A DNA stretch of 64,000 bases from a sulfur-oxidizing endosymbiont of Gigantopelta aegis (GTDB lineage Bacteria > Pseudomonadota > Gammaproteobacteria > GRL18): the NCBI RefSeq assembly GCF_016097415.1, contig NZ_JAEHGE010000001.1:2777157-2841156 (forward strand), read 5' to 3'. How positions within the stretch are numbered: the stretch's first letter is position 1; each line of letters opens with the position of its first letter. This document shows positions 37,126 through 47,900 of the stretch, in pieces. The translations under genes and the position numbers were made by a program. The notes under the pieces were generated by a model. That model saw only the letters and a list, made by a program, of their open reading frames with translations, was not told the origin of the DNA and ran no database searches.

Positions 37126-38274
37126 TTACGGATGGGCACTAATTAAAGAATAAATAGATAAAACAATAGCACTCGCAGAAAATATGATGGCTGCAATGCT
37201 ATAGAGTTTTGCCTGTGAGTCTTTAATTTTTAGTGTTTGTAGAGATTTGTAAGTATTATTGTGTTCCGTGAGTTTTTCTTGTACTTTTTGTTCAATTAAA
37301 TCATGAGCGAACTGATGCTCAAGTATCGTGCTGGCATAAATGGCCAAATTCTTTTCCAAGGTTTCATGGGTCTTTTGTTCGATCATCTGAGCCCAATGGT
37401 TATTATTTTCAAGTCGATCAACTTGAAACTTTAACTCTCTTAATTCTGTCATTAAATCTGCTAAAACAGCGTCATTATCTTGCTCTGAGTTATTATCGTC
37501 AACTTTTTGTAAAATATATTGATGAATATCCCTCAGCGAGGTTTTGACAGCAAAAATTATTTTTTCTTCAAATTGACTGGCTAGATTTTGCATTTTCTTA
37601 TCATAATCAGTAGAGAATTCTTTTGAAAATGCCGATAAGCCTGCTAAAGAAATATTGTTTGCAACCTCATTAGCTATCTCATTAGAGACAGTTGAAGAAA
37701 CTTCATTTGATATTTTTTCAGCCGTTTCCTGAGCTATTTTTAGCGCAACATCTTCACTGATTTTACCTGAAAGTTCAGCAATTTTATTAATAAGAAAACT
37801 AAAATCAAAGTGTTTAAGATGTTCTGATAAGACTTTATCCAGCGCCTTAATCTGAATGTAATTTTCTTTTAAATATTGAGTATCTAGCGTAAGTGATTGT
37901 TTATTGATGTTTTTTAAGTTATTAAGTACCGCCTGTAGGGGTTCTGGTGATGATGACTTACACATATAGTCTGAGGCGCCCATATCTTTAGCCCGTTGCT
38001 TATCTTCATCGGCTTCCTTTCCAGTACAAATAACGATAGTATTATTTTTTGTTTCGGGGTTATTCTTAATCTGCCGAGTGGTCTCAAAACCATCCATGCC
38101 TGGCATAAGACAATCCATAAAAACAACATCGGGATAATTAGACCGTAAAAACTCAAGGGCTTGTTCACCTGAATCGACCATGTCTACAAAAATATCTTTT
38201 GCTTCCAGTTGTTTCTTCAACACAATACGTGCCATTTGAGAATCATCCACAATCAGGGCGGATTGAATTAGCAT
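37126..38274 (-). CDS. Receiver-domain protein with coiled coil and C-terminal membrane anchor
   Basis: N-terminal receiver: ALIVDDSQMARIVLKKQLE, phospho-accepting Asp in DVVFMDCLMPGMDGFE, Thr in VICTGKE, Lys in DYMCKSSSPE. Then a long helical region with repeated IAQETAEKISNEVSSTVSNE patterns (~160-340, coiled coil) and one terminal helix (LYSIAAIIFSASAIVLSIYSL). There is no output enzyme or DNA-binding domain. Receiver proteins with a membrane tail may act as scaffold-like outputs, for example in motility or chemotaxis pathways, but the partner is not in the window. The start is ATG 38274; the following RBS region is ordinary. Confidence 0.85.
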   Translation of the reverse strand: MLIQSALIVDDSQMARIVLKKQLEAKDIFVDMVDSGEQALEFLRSNYPDVVFMDCLMPGMDGFETTRQIKNNPETKNNTIVICTGKEADEDKQRAKDMGASDYMCKSSSPEPLQAVLNNLKNINKQSLTLDTQYLKENYIQIKALDKVLSEHLKHFDFSFLINKIAELSGKISEDVALKIAQETAEKISNEVSSTVSNEIANEVANNISLAGLSAFSKEFSTDYDKKMQNLASQFEEKIIFAVKTSLRDIHQYILQKVDDNNSEQDNDAVLADLMTELRELKFQVDRLENNNHWAQMIEQKTHETLEKNLAIYASTILEHQFAHDLIEQKVQEKLTEHNNTYKSLQTLKIKDSQAKLYSIAAIIFSASAIVLSIYSLISAHP

Positions 38275-38402
38275 CTATAGGCTTCCTTAATTATTGTTTT
38301 TTATTATTATATGTAATAGAAGTAGTCGGATTTAAAGCCAAATGTATATTTCATGGAGCATAATATAAAATAAATAACACAAATTTTGAAGCACTATTGC
38401 GC

Positions 38403-38662
38403 TTATTTTGTTAATAACGTTAAGGTGTTCAAATAATGAGCTAAAAAGTAGTCCGACTCAGCACTTAATAAATCAGCACTCTGCTCACAATTCTCCGGCA
38501 TGACATGAGTATCAATAAACTCAAGGCAAGATCGCCAAATGACTTTTTTTCCTTCTAAAGTATAAGCTTGTAACTCGCCCCGTTTTCGCAAACGTCTTTG
38601 GGCAATTAATACTTCGTGTTTGGCTGATTCTAGTTGCTCTTTTAATGATTTGCTGAGTACAG
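38403..38662 (-). pseudogene. DUF2285-like protein, C-terminal part of a gene split by IS
   Basis: Native frame from VLSKSLKEQLESAKHEVLIA to the stop at 38403 (ELQAYTLEGKKVIWRSCLEF IDTHV...). The frame extends on into the IS (to a GTG at 38741), but those residues are IS-derived. Matches the C-terminal half of DUF2285 proteins, in which FDL-x-QLE-A is followed by the helical end. The N-terminal half is at 40076-40539. Confidence 0.7.
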
Positions 38663-38855
38663 TGGACCCCATTGTCAAGACAGCTTTCTCAAATATTAAG
38701 ATATAATTCTGTTGGTTATTTATAGTATTAGTCTTATCCACATATCCACAGGTCTGCCAGTAGTCCAGAGACGCTTGCGATATATCTCAGGGCTACTGGC
38801 TTGGCCTGTGGATATGTGGACAAGGCGGTTGCCAGTAAAGTTGATTATCCTCTCA

Positions 38856-39677
38856 TCATGCTGCCCGTTTTAAGTCTGGAACAACTTCTTTCATCACGCC
38901 ATAGATCTCTGCAGGCGTTTTTCCACCGTGTGTACTGTGTGGTCGTTCATGGTTGTAAAACTCAAAATATTCCTTTAATGAGCTCTTTAGCTCATCAATA
39001 CTTTGGTAATCCTTGAGGTAAATTTCCTCATATTTTACACTTCGCCAGAGTCGTTCAATCATAATGTTATCCATTGCTCTGCCTTTGCCGTCCATGCTGA
39101 TTTTTATATCATTGGCCTTTAGAACACCTGTAAATGCTCTGCTAGTATATTGAGCACCTTGATCCGTATTGAAGATTTCTGGCTTTCCATATCGTCGCAG
39201 TGCTGTTTCCAGACTACTGATACAAAAGCTTTCTTCCATGCTGGTTGACACTTCCCAGGACAGCACAAAACGGCTACTCCAGTCCATAACAGCACTTAGG
39301 TAGACAAATCCATGTGGCATCCGTAAATACGTGATATCTGTGCACCAAACCTGGTTATTCCTATTAATATCAATTCCTTTGAGCAAATATGGATAGAGGT
39401 TATTTACTTTGCAAGGCTTGCTGGTATTGGGTTTTGGTGCCACTGAAACCAATCCCATGATCCGCATAAGCCGTTGAACTTTTTTACGATTAATTTTATA
39501 ACATTTCAATCTTAATGCATTACGAATTTGACGACTGCCATAGAATGGATGTTTTATGTACAACTCATCAATCAAATTCATTAATGTTAAATCTTTATTT
39601 TGCAGAGGCTTTTTAGGTTGATAGTAATAGCTTGAACGGTTCAGGCCGATAAGCTCACATTGTTTTTTGATGCTCAA
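38856..39677 (-). CDS. IS-B transposase orfB (DDE integrase)
   Basis: 273 residues: HTH-like CELIGLNRSSYYYQPKKPLQ, IYIKHPFYGSRQIRNALRLK type HTH_21 region, then DDE: VWCTDITYLRMPHGFVYLSA, EIFNTDQGAQYTS, AMDNIMIERLWRSVKYEEIY, and C-terminal YNHERPHSTHGGKTPAEIY. Apparently complete in its catalytic part. The natural N-terminus extends upstream (SRAEKRCCIEKEHPQLSIKK) in the same frame, so translation probably depends on frameshifting from orfA. Confidence 0.9.
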   Translation of the reverse strand: MSIKKQCELIGLNRSSYYYQPKKPLQNKDLTLMNLIDELYIKHPFYGSRQIRNALRLKCYKINRKKVQRLMRIMGLVSVAPKPNTSKPCKVNNLYPYLLKGIDINRNNQVWCTDITYLRMPHGFVYLSAVMDWSSRFVLSWEVSTSMEESFCISSLETALRRYGKPEIFNTDQGAQYTSRAFTGVLKANDIKISMDGKGRAMDNIMIERLWRSVKYEEIYLKDYQSIDELKSSLKEYFEFYNHERPHSTHGGKTPAEIYGVMKEVVPDLKRAA

Positions 39678-39744
39678 CTGAGGGTGCTCTTTTTCTATGC
39701 AACACCGCTTTTCTGCTCTACTCAGTTGAACATCTTCAACTTTT

Positions 39745-40013
39745 TTGACAGCCAGTCAGCCTCTCTTTTAGTTGACCTATTTGGCTGTACAGGTGTTCTT
39801 TTTCCTTTTCATGTTCAGCATCTTTATTCTCTAATTTTTTTTTTGAAAAAGTATCGGCTGCACCATCAAGCATCTGCTTTTTCCAGCTATTGACCTGGGT
39901 GGTGTGCACTTCAAATTCTGACGCAATTTCTGCGACTGTTTTTGACCTTTCAAAGCCTCAATGGCTACTTTTGCTTTAAATTTGTTGTTGAATGTTTTTC
40001 TTTTTGTGCTCAT
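39745..40013 (-). pseudogene. IS-B orfA, frameshifted
   Basis: MSTKRKTFNNKFKAKVAIEALKG starts a typical IS3 orfA. At ~39945 the frame shifts: the annotatable frame reads KQSQKLRQNL and ends at 39831, while the family sequence (VAEIASEFEVHTTQVNSWKK, then KKKLENKDAEHEKEKEHL) continues in the neighbouring frame to ~39745. A base is missing. Confidence 0.8.
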
Positions 40014-40075
40014 TTTTTTGTTCCCCGTTAGGTTAGCTCTTATATCTTAACCTATTGTCCAGTTTTCGGGGTCCA

Positions 40076-40539
40076 CTATAGAGATCAAAGCTTATGTCAT
40101 GATGAATTTTACTTTTATTGAGTGAGCTATCTTTATCACAAGAATGATTATCAGGTGCATGATAATCTACTGGGAGAGGACGCCAGGTAATATCCACTTC
40201 TAAGGCATTAAGTTCAGGTGAGACAGGAAATTGATAAAAGCCCCATTTATTGCCCATCCAGCATTCAATGAGTAATTTATCGTCTGAAATGGCACAATTA
40301 CCATCCGCATCAGAGTTTATATCAATTATTTTATAAGAGCGGGGATCTTGTTTCCAGGCTTGATAGTCAACGTCCGGCGCACAACCATAGTCTTTTTCTA
40401 AACTACGCCAAAGTTGAATAAACCATTGATAATCTTTCTGATAATCAGAATTTCTACGCAAGAATTCCCATGCCCACTGTTGTTGTTTTAAGTCACGGGT
40501 ATAGGCATAAGTATCTAATGACTGATCACTTGTTTGCAT
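40076..40539 (-). pseudogene. DUF6499/DUF2285-like protein, N-terminal part of a gene split by IS
   Basis: MQTSDQSLDTYAYTRDLKQQQWAWEFLRRN resembles the DUF6499 domain, a ~60-residue module at the start of DUF2285 proteins; then WRSLEKDYGCAPDVDYQAWK and a DUF2285 start (ISFDL). The frame passes into IS-B after SFDLY. The complete gene would be ~240 codons. DUF2285 proteins are found on conjugative elements and in plasmid-like regions and are thought to be DNA-binding regulators; here no conjugation gene accompanies it. Confidence 0.68.
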
Positions 40540-40550
40540 AAATGATTAGT

Positions 40551-41567
40551 CTAGGGCAATTGCCAAAACTGTAGTATTCCACGGGACGTTTCACTCAATA
40601 AGACTGGCTTATTTTTATACCCATCACGTTTAAAACTCATGGTAGTGACATTAGCCAGTGAAGACTGCCAGATATAGCGGCGCTTGGGTTTCCAATTGCG
40701 TAATTTCTTGCCACTTTTGACATCCCAAAGAATGATTTCCTCACGGCTATAGCCCGTGGCAATGGTTTTGCTATCGGGTGAAAAAACCGCAGATGCAACC
40801 GTAGCACGTATTTTATTCAAACGATGCACCTGCTTACCGCTTTGGGTATCCCAGATATAGACACCATCCGATGCACCATTGGTCATGGCATATTGACCAT
40901 CTGGTGAAAGTGCCACTTTAGACACTTTTAGCACTTTAGAAGATTTAGATTGATGTGGCCAAGTATATTTTAGTTCACCTGTTTCTAAGTCCCATAAGCG
41001 CGCATTACCATCATCTGAGCCGGATAAGGCATACCGACCATCCGCTGATAAGGCGACACTACTGATGATGTCATCATGATAAAAGCCATATTTGATGCCA
41101 CCTGTTCTTAAATGGAAATAAACGATACGATACAGAGGATATTTGCCAGATTTATCTCGACTAGAAACCAGTGCATATTCACCATCACTTGATAGCTTTA
41201 TATCGCGAATATCATCCATTGACCAGAAATACAGCACTTTTTTCTCAGCCAAGCTATACAATGCCATTGTGCCTTGCTCTGCAGTGACCACAAACTTGCT
41301 ATCACTTGAAAAATCAGCGGCAATGACGCCGGCCTTAGGAGATTGATCATGTTGCCATTGGGCAATGACTTTATTTGTTTCTGTGCTTAATAACTCAACA
41401 TAACCTTGTGAACGTGCTAATAAGACATAATCACCATCATGCGATAAGGTAATACTTAGGGCATTCTCATTGTGCTCAACAGTTTTCAAAGCCGGATCAC
41501 CAAAGCAACCCGATAGAAAAAAAACGATTATCGATAAGAACAATATTGATATAGGACGTAGGGACAT
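40551..41567 (-). CDS. WD40-repeat lipoprotein
   Basis: Lipoprotein signal (SILFLSIIVFFLSGC, lipobox LSGC), then about seven WD40-like blades: LSHDGDYVLLARSQGYVELL, SVALSADGRYALSGSDDGNARLWDLETGE, KVALSPDGQYAMTNGASDGVYIWD, SAVFSPDSKTIATGYSREEIILWD. Length 338 fits a single seven-bladed propeller. A surface or periplasmic scaffold is likely. The stop is only 11 bases before the DUF2285-like gene, and a TPR gene precedes it, so they may be one transcript with a shared unknown role. Confidence 0.85.
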   Translation of the reverse strand: MSLRPISILFLSIIVFFLSGCFGDPALKTVEHNENALSITLSHDGDYVLLARSQGYVELLSTETNKVIAQWQHDQSPKAGVIAADFSSDSKFVVTAEQGTMALYSLAEKKVLYFWSMDDIRDIKLSSDGEYALVSSRDKSGKYPLYRIVYFHLRTGGIKYGFYHDDIISSVALSADGRYALSGSDDGNARLWDLETGELKYTWPHQSKSSKVLKVSKVALSPDGQYAMTNGASDGVYIWDTQSGKQVHRLNKIRATVASAVFSPDSKTIATGYSREEIILWDVKSGKKLRNWKPKRRYIWQSSLANVTTMSFKRDGYKNKPVLLSETSRGILQFWQLP

Positions 41568-41594
41568 ATTTTATTAGTTCATTATGTTAATTAT

Positions 41595-42014
41595 TTAAAC
41601 ATTAGCTTTTAAAAAATCACGATACTTTTCATCACCTTCATGAAACACAGTATCACCTTCCAGATCGTAGGCTATTTGTAATTCGATCCTAGCATTGGCT
41701 TTATCATTTAATTCATAATAGCAAATTCCCAGAAGTAAATGCACTAATTGATTACTCACTGCTCCAGCACAGAGCATCGCATCTAATAATTTTTGTTTTG
41801 CCGTATCGAAGTCATCTAAAGCAAGTAAGCATTCTGCTTGTCCCACCTTTATCCATAAACCAGCATCCCAGAGTTGTTTGGGTTCAGGCAAGGCATTCCA
41901 GGCTTTTTGATAGCTTTTAACGGCTTCATGAAACTCTTCCTGAGCAATTAATTCATCAGCTTGGCTATTAAATATTTCAATTTTTTTAAATATTTTTTCT
42001 TGTAATTTAGGCAT
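41595..42014 (-). CDS. TPR-repeat protein, small
   Basis: 139 residues with helical TPR units (ADELIAQEEFHEAVKSYQKAW, KVGQAECLLALDDFDTAKQKL, LLGICYYELNDKANARIELQ). No signal peptide or other domain. Between the PilZ-domain gene and the WD40 lipoprotein, spaced 17 and 27 bases, so probably co-transcribed. Likely a protein-binding adaptor; partner not known. Confidence 0.8.
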   Translation of the reverse strand: MPKLQEKIFKKIEIFNSQADELIAQEEFHEAVKSYQKAWNALPEPKQLWDAGLWIKVGQAECLLALDDFDTAKQKLLDAMLCAGAVSNQLVHLLLGICYYELNDKANARIELQIAYDLEGDTVFHEGDEKYRDFLKANV

Positions 42015-42031
42015 ATTAATTTTTTATTATC

Positions 42032-44176
42032 TTACTTGTATTGGTAAAGTTGGTGATATATATCAGTTAAATCAAGCATCTCTGCAAAGCCAATGATATC
42101 TTTATATTCCTGGGCTAATAGTTTCGCCGAAGCTTTATTTAGCTGCTCAACTTTATCCAAGGTCATATTACGATAAAGTGTATCAACAACCAAATTATTC
42201 ATGAAGCGTATGTGTATACAAAGTCCTTTATTTTGTAAAGTATAACGTATAAATTCTTCAAGCTCTGCATCGTTGATGATTTCAAAGTCAGTAATCGATG
42301 TAAAGTGCTTTCTACCCTGCTCATCTTCTTCTAAAAATAAAAATAACATAAAGCTTTGATCATTTTTATCAGTCGCTTTAAGTGCACGTTGATGAATTTC
42401 ATTACGACGCAATTCCGTTGTTAAAAAATGGAAATCATAACCCTGACCATCAATGTATAGTTTTTCTGCCAGGGGACAAGGATTTTGTGTAATCCCAACC
42501 TCTCTCACATAATGTTGTTTGTTTTTATCACGGGCAAGTACAACTGGAATGGTTTGAATATTTTCAGTCACAAAGGCTTCAAAAAACAAGGTATTCACTG
42601 TATCCACTTTATCTTGAATACAGAGTTCCAATTTGCCTTTATTACGCTTAACCAGCTTAGTAAAAAATTGATTAATACTACGATGACATAGATTCGTATT
42701 ACGTATAAGTCCTAAAAATAAGCCTTCATCGGTTTTTCTTGAAATCATAACCCGATGAGAGATGTTTTCTAATTGGGTGACGATGCCTTTTATCATTAAA
42801 CTGGAAAAACTAATTTCAACTATCGCATCCTGAGGAATATTTACTTCCTGTTGTATGACCAGGCCTAAACCAGAACGAGAAAAGTCGATTGTTTTTGCCG
42901 CATATTTTTGCTCTTCGAACTTAACTGTAATACGCATTTCATATTGATAGCGAGGATCGTAGCGGTGATGATCGATTTTAAAACTTACAATGTCAGGTAA
43001 TTGTAATTCACCTTGTTGATAGTCTTCAATAAGATGTCCATCAGCCATTCTAAGCTTTTGTTTCTCACAGATGACATTCAGATCAAGAGATTCACCTTCT
43101 TTAAACTCTAAATCATTAAAAAAAAGTGTTTGACGCGTGAATATTTTTGTAATATCAACCAAAATTACCTGAGCAATAGATTCTGAAGCACGTTTGTCAA
43201 TGATCCTTGATGCCATCGCATCTATTTTTTGAATTTTTCCCAGCATTGCAGTGACTTTTTCAGCCACAGGCTTTTTATTGAGGTTGGTTAAAATTTTATA
43301 AATTCTTCCTTGGCAAGACTTAAGCTTATTAGTTATTTGTGAGATAGCTTGAAGCTTATCCTTAGCTGATTTATCAGTATTTAATTCAAAATCAAAAACC
43401 GTATGAAACTTATCATTTTCCCAATAAGAAAATAAAATGGCTGATTCATTTTCTGGTGCCATTTTGGCAAATTGCTCTATTCGTTGTGGTAGACACAAAG
43501 CATCCAGTTGTAGTTTTTGTTCTTTATCACAAATATAATTAAAAAAATCTTCATTGTGAGCCGTCTTTATCAGCGTATCAATATAAAAGCCTTGTTCAGG
43601 CTGCCAATGAATAAACATTGGCACATGTTGCATATTGACTGAATATAATTTTTCATAATACTGAGCTTTAGAGGCAAAAATTCTATCCGTTGCATCAATT
43701 TTATAACGTAGACGATTACCTGCAATAAAGCGTTTAAAGAAATCCTTGGTGACGGGTGATAAATTAACTTGGGTTAAACTTAAGTAGGTTTTTTCACCTA
43801 GATGTTTCACGTCTCGAATAAGATAGTCTATATTCTCATAAGGCGTAAATTGATCCACACCACCAATCAATGAATTTTGGTTTTCTATAAACTTGTCAAA
43901 GCTAATTTGTACCTTTTGATTGGATTCAATAAAAGTTCTGGGCAGGAAGACTTGTAAACCATTAATGGAAATATTTTTACTTTTAACAATGAATTTCTTG
44001 CCCTGATAAATCATTGTCAAGGGCATGACATACAATAAGCGTGGCTCTTTACGCTTAACAAAATAACCTAAGGGAAAAATACTGGGTTGATAGTCGTCAA
44101 CGGGGTTGCTGACTTTATTTAAAATCAAATGGATAGATTGTTCAATAACATTGTTTGGATTAGTTACAATGGGCAT
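42032..44176 (-). CDS. Large PilZ-type protein with two PilZ-like domains
   Basis: 714 residues. An N-terminal PilZ-like module (VKRKEPRLLYVMPLTM...SKNISINGLQVFLP, ~40-150) and a second, more canonical one (RYDPRYQYEMRITV...TIDFSRSGLGLVIQ, ~395-500) with the R-x3-R and D-x-S-x2-G motifs that bind c-di-GMP. Between and after are helical and mixed regions I do not recognise. No transmembrane segment is evident. Probably a c-di-GMP effector that controls surface or motility functions. It starts a possible operon with the TPR, WD40 and DUF2285-like genes. Confidence 0.8.
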   Translation of the reverse strand: MPIVTNPNNVIEQSIHLILNKVSNPVDDYQPSIFPLGYFVKRKEPRLLYVMPLTMIYQGKKFIVKSKNISINGLQVFLPRTFIESNQKVQISFDKFIENQNSLIGGVDQFTPYENIDYLIRDVKHLGEKTYLSLTQVNLSPVTKDFFKRFIAGNRLRYKIDATDRIFASKAQYYEKLYSVNMQHVPMFIHWQPEQGFYIDTLIKTAHNEDFFNYICDKEQKLQLDALCLPQRIEQFAKMAPENESAILFSYWENDKFHTVFDFELNTDKSAKDKLQAISQITNKLKSCQGRIYKILTNLNKKPVAEKVTAMLGKIQKIDAMASRIIDKRASESIAQVILVDITKIFTRQTLFFNDLEFKEGESLDLNVICEKQKLRMADGHLIEDYQQGELQLPDIVSFKIDHHRYDPRYQYEMRITVKFEEQKYAAKTIDFSRSGLGLVIQQEVNIPQDAIVEISFSSLMIKGIVTQLENISHRVMISRKTDEGLFLGLIRNTNLCHRSINQFFTKLVKRNKGKLELCIQDKVDTVNTLFFEAFVTENIQTIPVVLARDKNKQHYVREVGITQNPCPLAEKLYIDGQGYDFHFLTTELRRNEIHQRALKATDKNDQSFMLFLFLEEDEQGRKHFTSITDFEIINDAELEEFIRYTLQNKGLCIHIRFMNNLVVDTLYRNMTLDKVEQLNKASAKLLAQEYKDIIGFAEMLDLTDIYHQLYQYK

Positions 44177-44303
44177 ACGCTTTATAATGTTTAAGTGCTT
44201 TTTTTATTGTTTTTCTTATCTGAAACAGGGTTTATTAGCCCCTGCCTACTTAAATATAGCCTAATTTATGACTTTGTCTACAATAAGGTCATTAGATAAT
44301 AGC

Positions 44304-44984
44304 CTAATCTGTTTGTTCCAATTCAACGGGAGATTTGATTAATATTTCATAATGACGGTAATAGAGCACGTAGGCCATGCTCTGAAATATTAAAATATAA
44401 GCCAGCAAAATAATAGGATTGGCCAGTTGCACTAAATTGATAAAGACAAAACCAACAACAAACAACATCACTAGAATAATGATATCAATCAAAATGGTTA
44501 AACTATAGCCCTTCGTCAGCTTAAAACTATCAATAATTGCTTCAAATGGTGTCTTATTTTTTAAAATAACCAGATACGGCACTAAAAATAATCGGCTAAA
44601 CAACCATATTCCCGGTAAGACAAATAATAATAAACCACCAAATATAATAAATGAGGTGATCACATTCGCCAACAACATATAGGGCCAGCGCAGAACACCC
44701 GCATACAAGCTATTCAACACCCCTTTTCCTTGCTCCTTTGCCAAACTATAAATAAGCACTATCAAACCGCCAGTATAAATGGGTTGAATGACTAAATTCA
44801 TGAGTTGAGCAAAAGGTCTAATGCTTTCCTGATTGATTTCTTCAGCGCTCACACCATCAAAAAAAACCGGGATAAGCAATTGTGCAATTAATAGCACCAA
44901 AAGACCAATCGCAAAGGTATAGGTTAATATTTTTAATACATTACTGCGAAAAAAATAAAATGCTTCTTTAAATGTCTGTGTCAT
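44304..44984 (-). CDS. YciC/UPF0259-like inner-membrane protein
   Basis: 226 residues with five or six hydrophobic helices (ILTYTFAIGLLVLLIAQLLI, IYTGGLIVLIYSLA, NVITSFIIFGGLLLFVLPGIWLF, LIDIIILVMLFVVGFVFINL, ILLAYILIFQSMAYVLYY), with the PGIWLFSRLFLVPYLVI segment seen in UPF0259/DUF-type membrane proteins. Eight bases after the M16 peptidase stop, same strand; a two-gene unit is likely. Function unknown. Confidence 0.75.
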   Translation of the reverse strand: MTQTFKEAFYFFRSNVLKILTYTFAIGLLVLLIAQLLIPVFFDGVSAEEINQESIRPFAQLMNLVIQPIYTGGLIVLIYSLAKEQGKGVLNSLYAGVLRWPYMLLANVITSFIIFGGLLLFVLPGIWLFSRLFLVPYLVILKNKTPFEAIIDSFKLTKGYSLTILIDIIILVMLFVVGFVFINLVQLANPIILLAYILIFQSMAYVLYYRHYEILIKSPVELEQTD

Positions 44985-44991
44985 ATTTATA

Positions 44992-47900
44992 TTAGGCTAG
45001 GTTTATAATTTCCAGATCAAGTTCAAGGCATTCTTTTTCGTGTTCGTGATTACTCACAACAGCCATACTGAAAGCTTGATCGATAAGATAGGTTTTTGTT
45101 ACACGCACTAAATCATCAATTGTTACAGCCAGGATTTGTTGACGAAATTTCTTGCGTTGTTCTGCATCCCGGCCATATAAATTGTTATGGAAGGTTTGCT
45201 TGGCATCACCCGCTGGTGAACCCGGTTTATCAACACTACTGATCACACCTAAAATAGCTTCTTCTAGTGCTTGATACTCATGCTCGGTGTCAATTAACCA
45301 TTGTAGGGATTGAGTAAAATCCTTAAAAGTATCCGTTAATCTTGGATCTCGATAAGAAAAGAATTTAAAACAAGCACCGGCAGAATCCTGACTCGCACCA
45401 CTACCATAGGCACCGCCCTGTTCACGAATAGCACGATGCAGATAACCATTTCTTAAAAAACCACCTAACACAGTCAAAGCAGCCGCATCTTTATGTCCCA
45501 CAGGGACTGTAGCATAGCTTGTGGCACAGAAGTTTACCTGAGTACTGGTCAGCCAGGCTTGTTTAACATATTCTTTTATTGCATCGAAATTCAAATAGTG
45601 ACTACTTTCAGGCGCAATTGTTTTTAATTCAGTATTAGACCATTGTTGTAAAATATCATCACAGCAACTTTGATACGCTTCTTCTTCACAGATCAATAAA
45701 AATTGCGCCGGAGCTGATTTTAATTTAGTGTGTATTGTTTGTAATATCTGACATAATTCTTTCAAGGCTTTATCATCACTTTGGATGCTATTATCCAAAG
45801 CTTTAATAAAGGCAATACTCGCCAAACCACGGGTTTTATGCGTCAACTGAGCCACAGGATTCATCCCACTAGACGCTGCTTGCATGGCCAATGAATGACC
45901 ACTGCCGGTAATGCTATTTTCTTTACGCGTTCTGATTTGAGCAATGAGCTCTTTAATGCGATCAGTTTCATCAAAACGCATCGCTTCAAAAGACTCTTTC
46001 AATAAGGCTGTCATCGCTGCATGATTGCGTAACAAGGACTTGCCGGAAACACTATAAAAGCCTTGAACAATTTGCTCGTCATCTGCTTTGCCACGCAAGC
46101 TACCACTGGCATGAATACCGCCGGAAATTTGTGCCTGCAACACCTGCATTTGTAGATAATCTTTATCACCACAGCCCAACTCACCAAAGCAATAATTAAA
46201 CAAAGGCAGATATTGCTGTTCTTCAGCCGTTAATTCAGGCATATCAAGAATCAATTGTTGATAAACCAGGCCGTTAGTGCCCTGATTAAAATGTGATACT
46301 TTGAGCTTTGAATAACCTAAGGGATAAAAATCTTCCAAGTTTTGTGGAATTTTGAAATCTTCAGGCACATCATCAATGGTGACTTTAGGGAGAATTTCTT
46401 CAATATTGCTCTCTAATTCATTTTGACGTTGCTCTAATTGCGCTGCCTGAGTGACAATAAGTTGTTTTTCAGCATCATTTAATGACGCTTTAATGTCTGC
46501 CAGACGTTGTTTTTCAGCCTCAGTACGACGTTGATCTAATTTAGTGTCAGGCTTATAGATCACTCTCACACGATGAGCATTATTCAATAATTGTGAACGC
46601 ACCAATTGCTTAACATAATCAGGTTCTTTAGCCTTCTCACGCAAACTCTCTAAGGCCTTATCAAGGTTCATGTGACTAATCACATCGCCACGATGCATCG
46701 CAGTCGATAAACTAGAAAGAATAATTTGCAAGCCAAAGGGATAATGATCACCACCAATTTCCCGCTGACTCATTTCTAATTGATGTAAGACTGCTTCAAT
46801 TTGTTCTTCAGCAATACCTTTTTCAGCGACTTCTTCTAAGACTCGAATGACTAATTGTTCAAAAGCTTGTGCATGTTCTGGAGCACTGCCTTCTAAACCA
46901 CAAATAAAGCTCATTTCCTTATTGGAATCTTCCAGACCACAGAGGGGTGAAGGTGAATTACCCAATTCAGTGGTTTCAAGTGCTTGCATCAATGGCGAAG
47001 CGGAATTTTCCAGTAATAGACTGGCTAAAAACTGCGCTTCCAATTGTTGTTCAAGATTAATACTTTGCCCCAATAACCAGCCCATCACTAAATGGGTTTT
47101 ATTACTTTGATCTTCTTCGGCATCCAGAGGGTAGGATTCTTCAATATTGAGTTGTGAAAAATAGCGCTTTTCATTTTTAACCGAAATCACTTTATCCAGT
47201 CGTTCAAATTGATTCAGCACCTGATTTTCAAATTTTGCCTGATGCACCGCAGCAGGAATATCGCCAAAAGTCATAAACACCGCATTGCTGGGATGATAGT
47301 GAACACGATAGAATTCTTTTAACTCATCATAACTTAAGTCAGGAATATCAGTAGGTTCACCACCACTATTAAAGTGATAGGTTACGGTTGGAAAGAGGTG
47401 TTTACTCACCGATTGCCATAAAGCACTCACCGTAGAAGACATTGCCCCTTTCATTTCATTAAACACTACGCCTTTAAATTGCAAATCTGAATTAATATCA
47501 TCTGCCTTTTCAAATTCCAAGCGATGACCTTCCTGAGCAAAATCTAATTTATCCAGTCTGGAGAAAAAAACCGCATCCAGATAGACATCCAGCAAATTAT
47601 TAAAGTCTTTAAGATTTTGACTGGCAAAAGGATAAGCAGTCCAGTCGCTACTGGTAAAGGCATTCATAAAGGTATTCAAGGAACGCCGAATCATCATGAA
47701 AAAAGGATCTCTCACTGGATATTTCTTACTACCACATAAAGCCGTATGTTCAAGAATATGGGCAACACCCGTCGAGTCAGTTGGAATAGTCCGCAATGCC
47801 ACTAAAAAAACATTTTCATCATTGTCTGCATCAATATGGTAGTGCATCGCACCGGTATTTTTATGTTCGTAGTGATTGACAACAATATCTAAGGAGTCAA

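Larger units (their letters stand above)
38663..40075 (-). mobile_element. Second IS3-type element (IS-B), single copy here
   Basis: Ends TGGACCCCATTGTC (left) and, inverted, TGGACCCCGAAAACTGGACA (right), 1413 bp. Contains orfA and orfB of the IS3 family (IS150/IS3-like), different from the multi-copy element. A long inverted repeat at 38731-38823, including TTATCCACA, lies in its noncoding end. No clear target duplication (CAG/CTA flanks). Inserted in the DUF2285-like gene. Confidence 0.88.

Noticed and set aside
38731-38823. TTATCCACA motifs as DnaA boxes of an origin
   Set aside because: They lie in the inverted-repeat arms of IS-B; no dnaA, dnaN, gyrB or AT-rich unwinding region is nearby.
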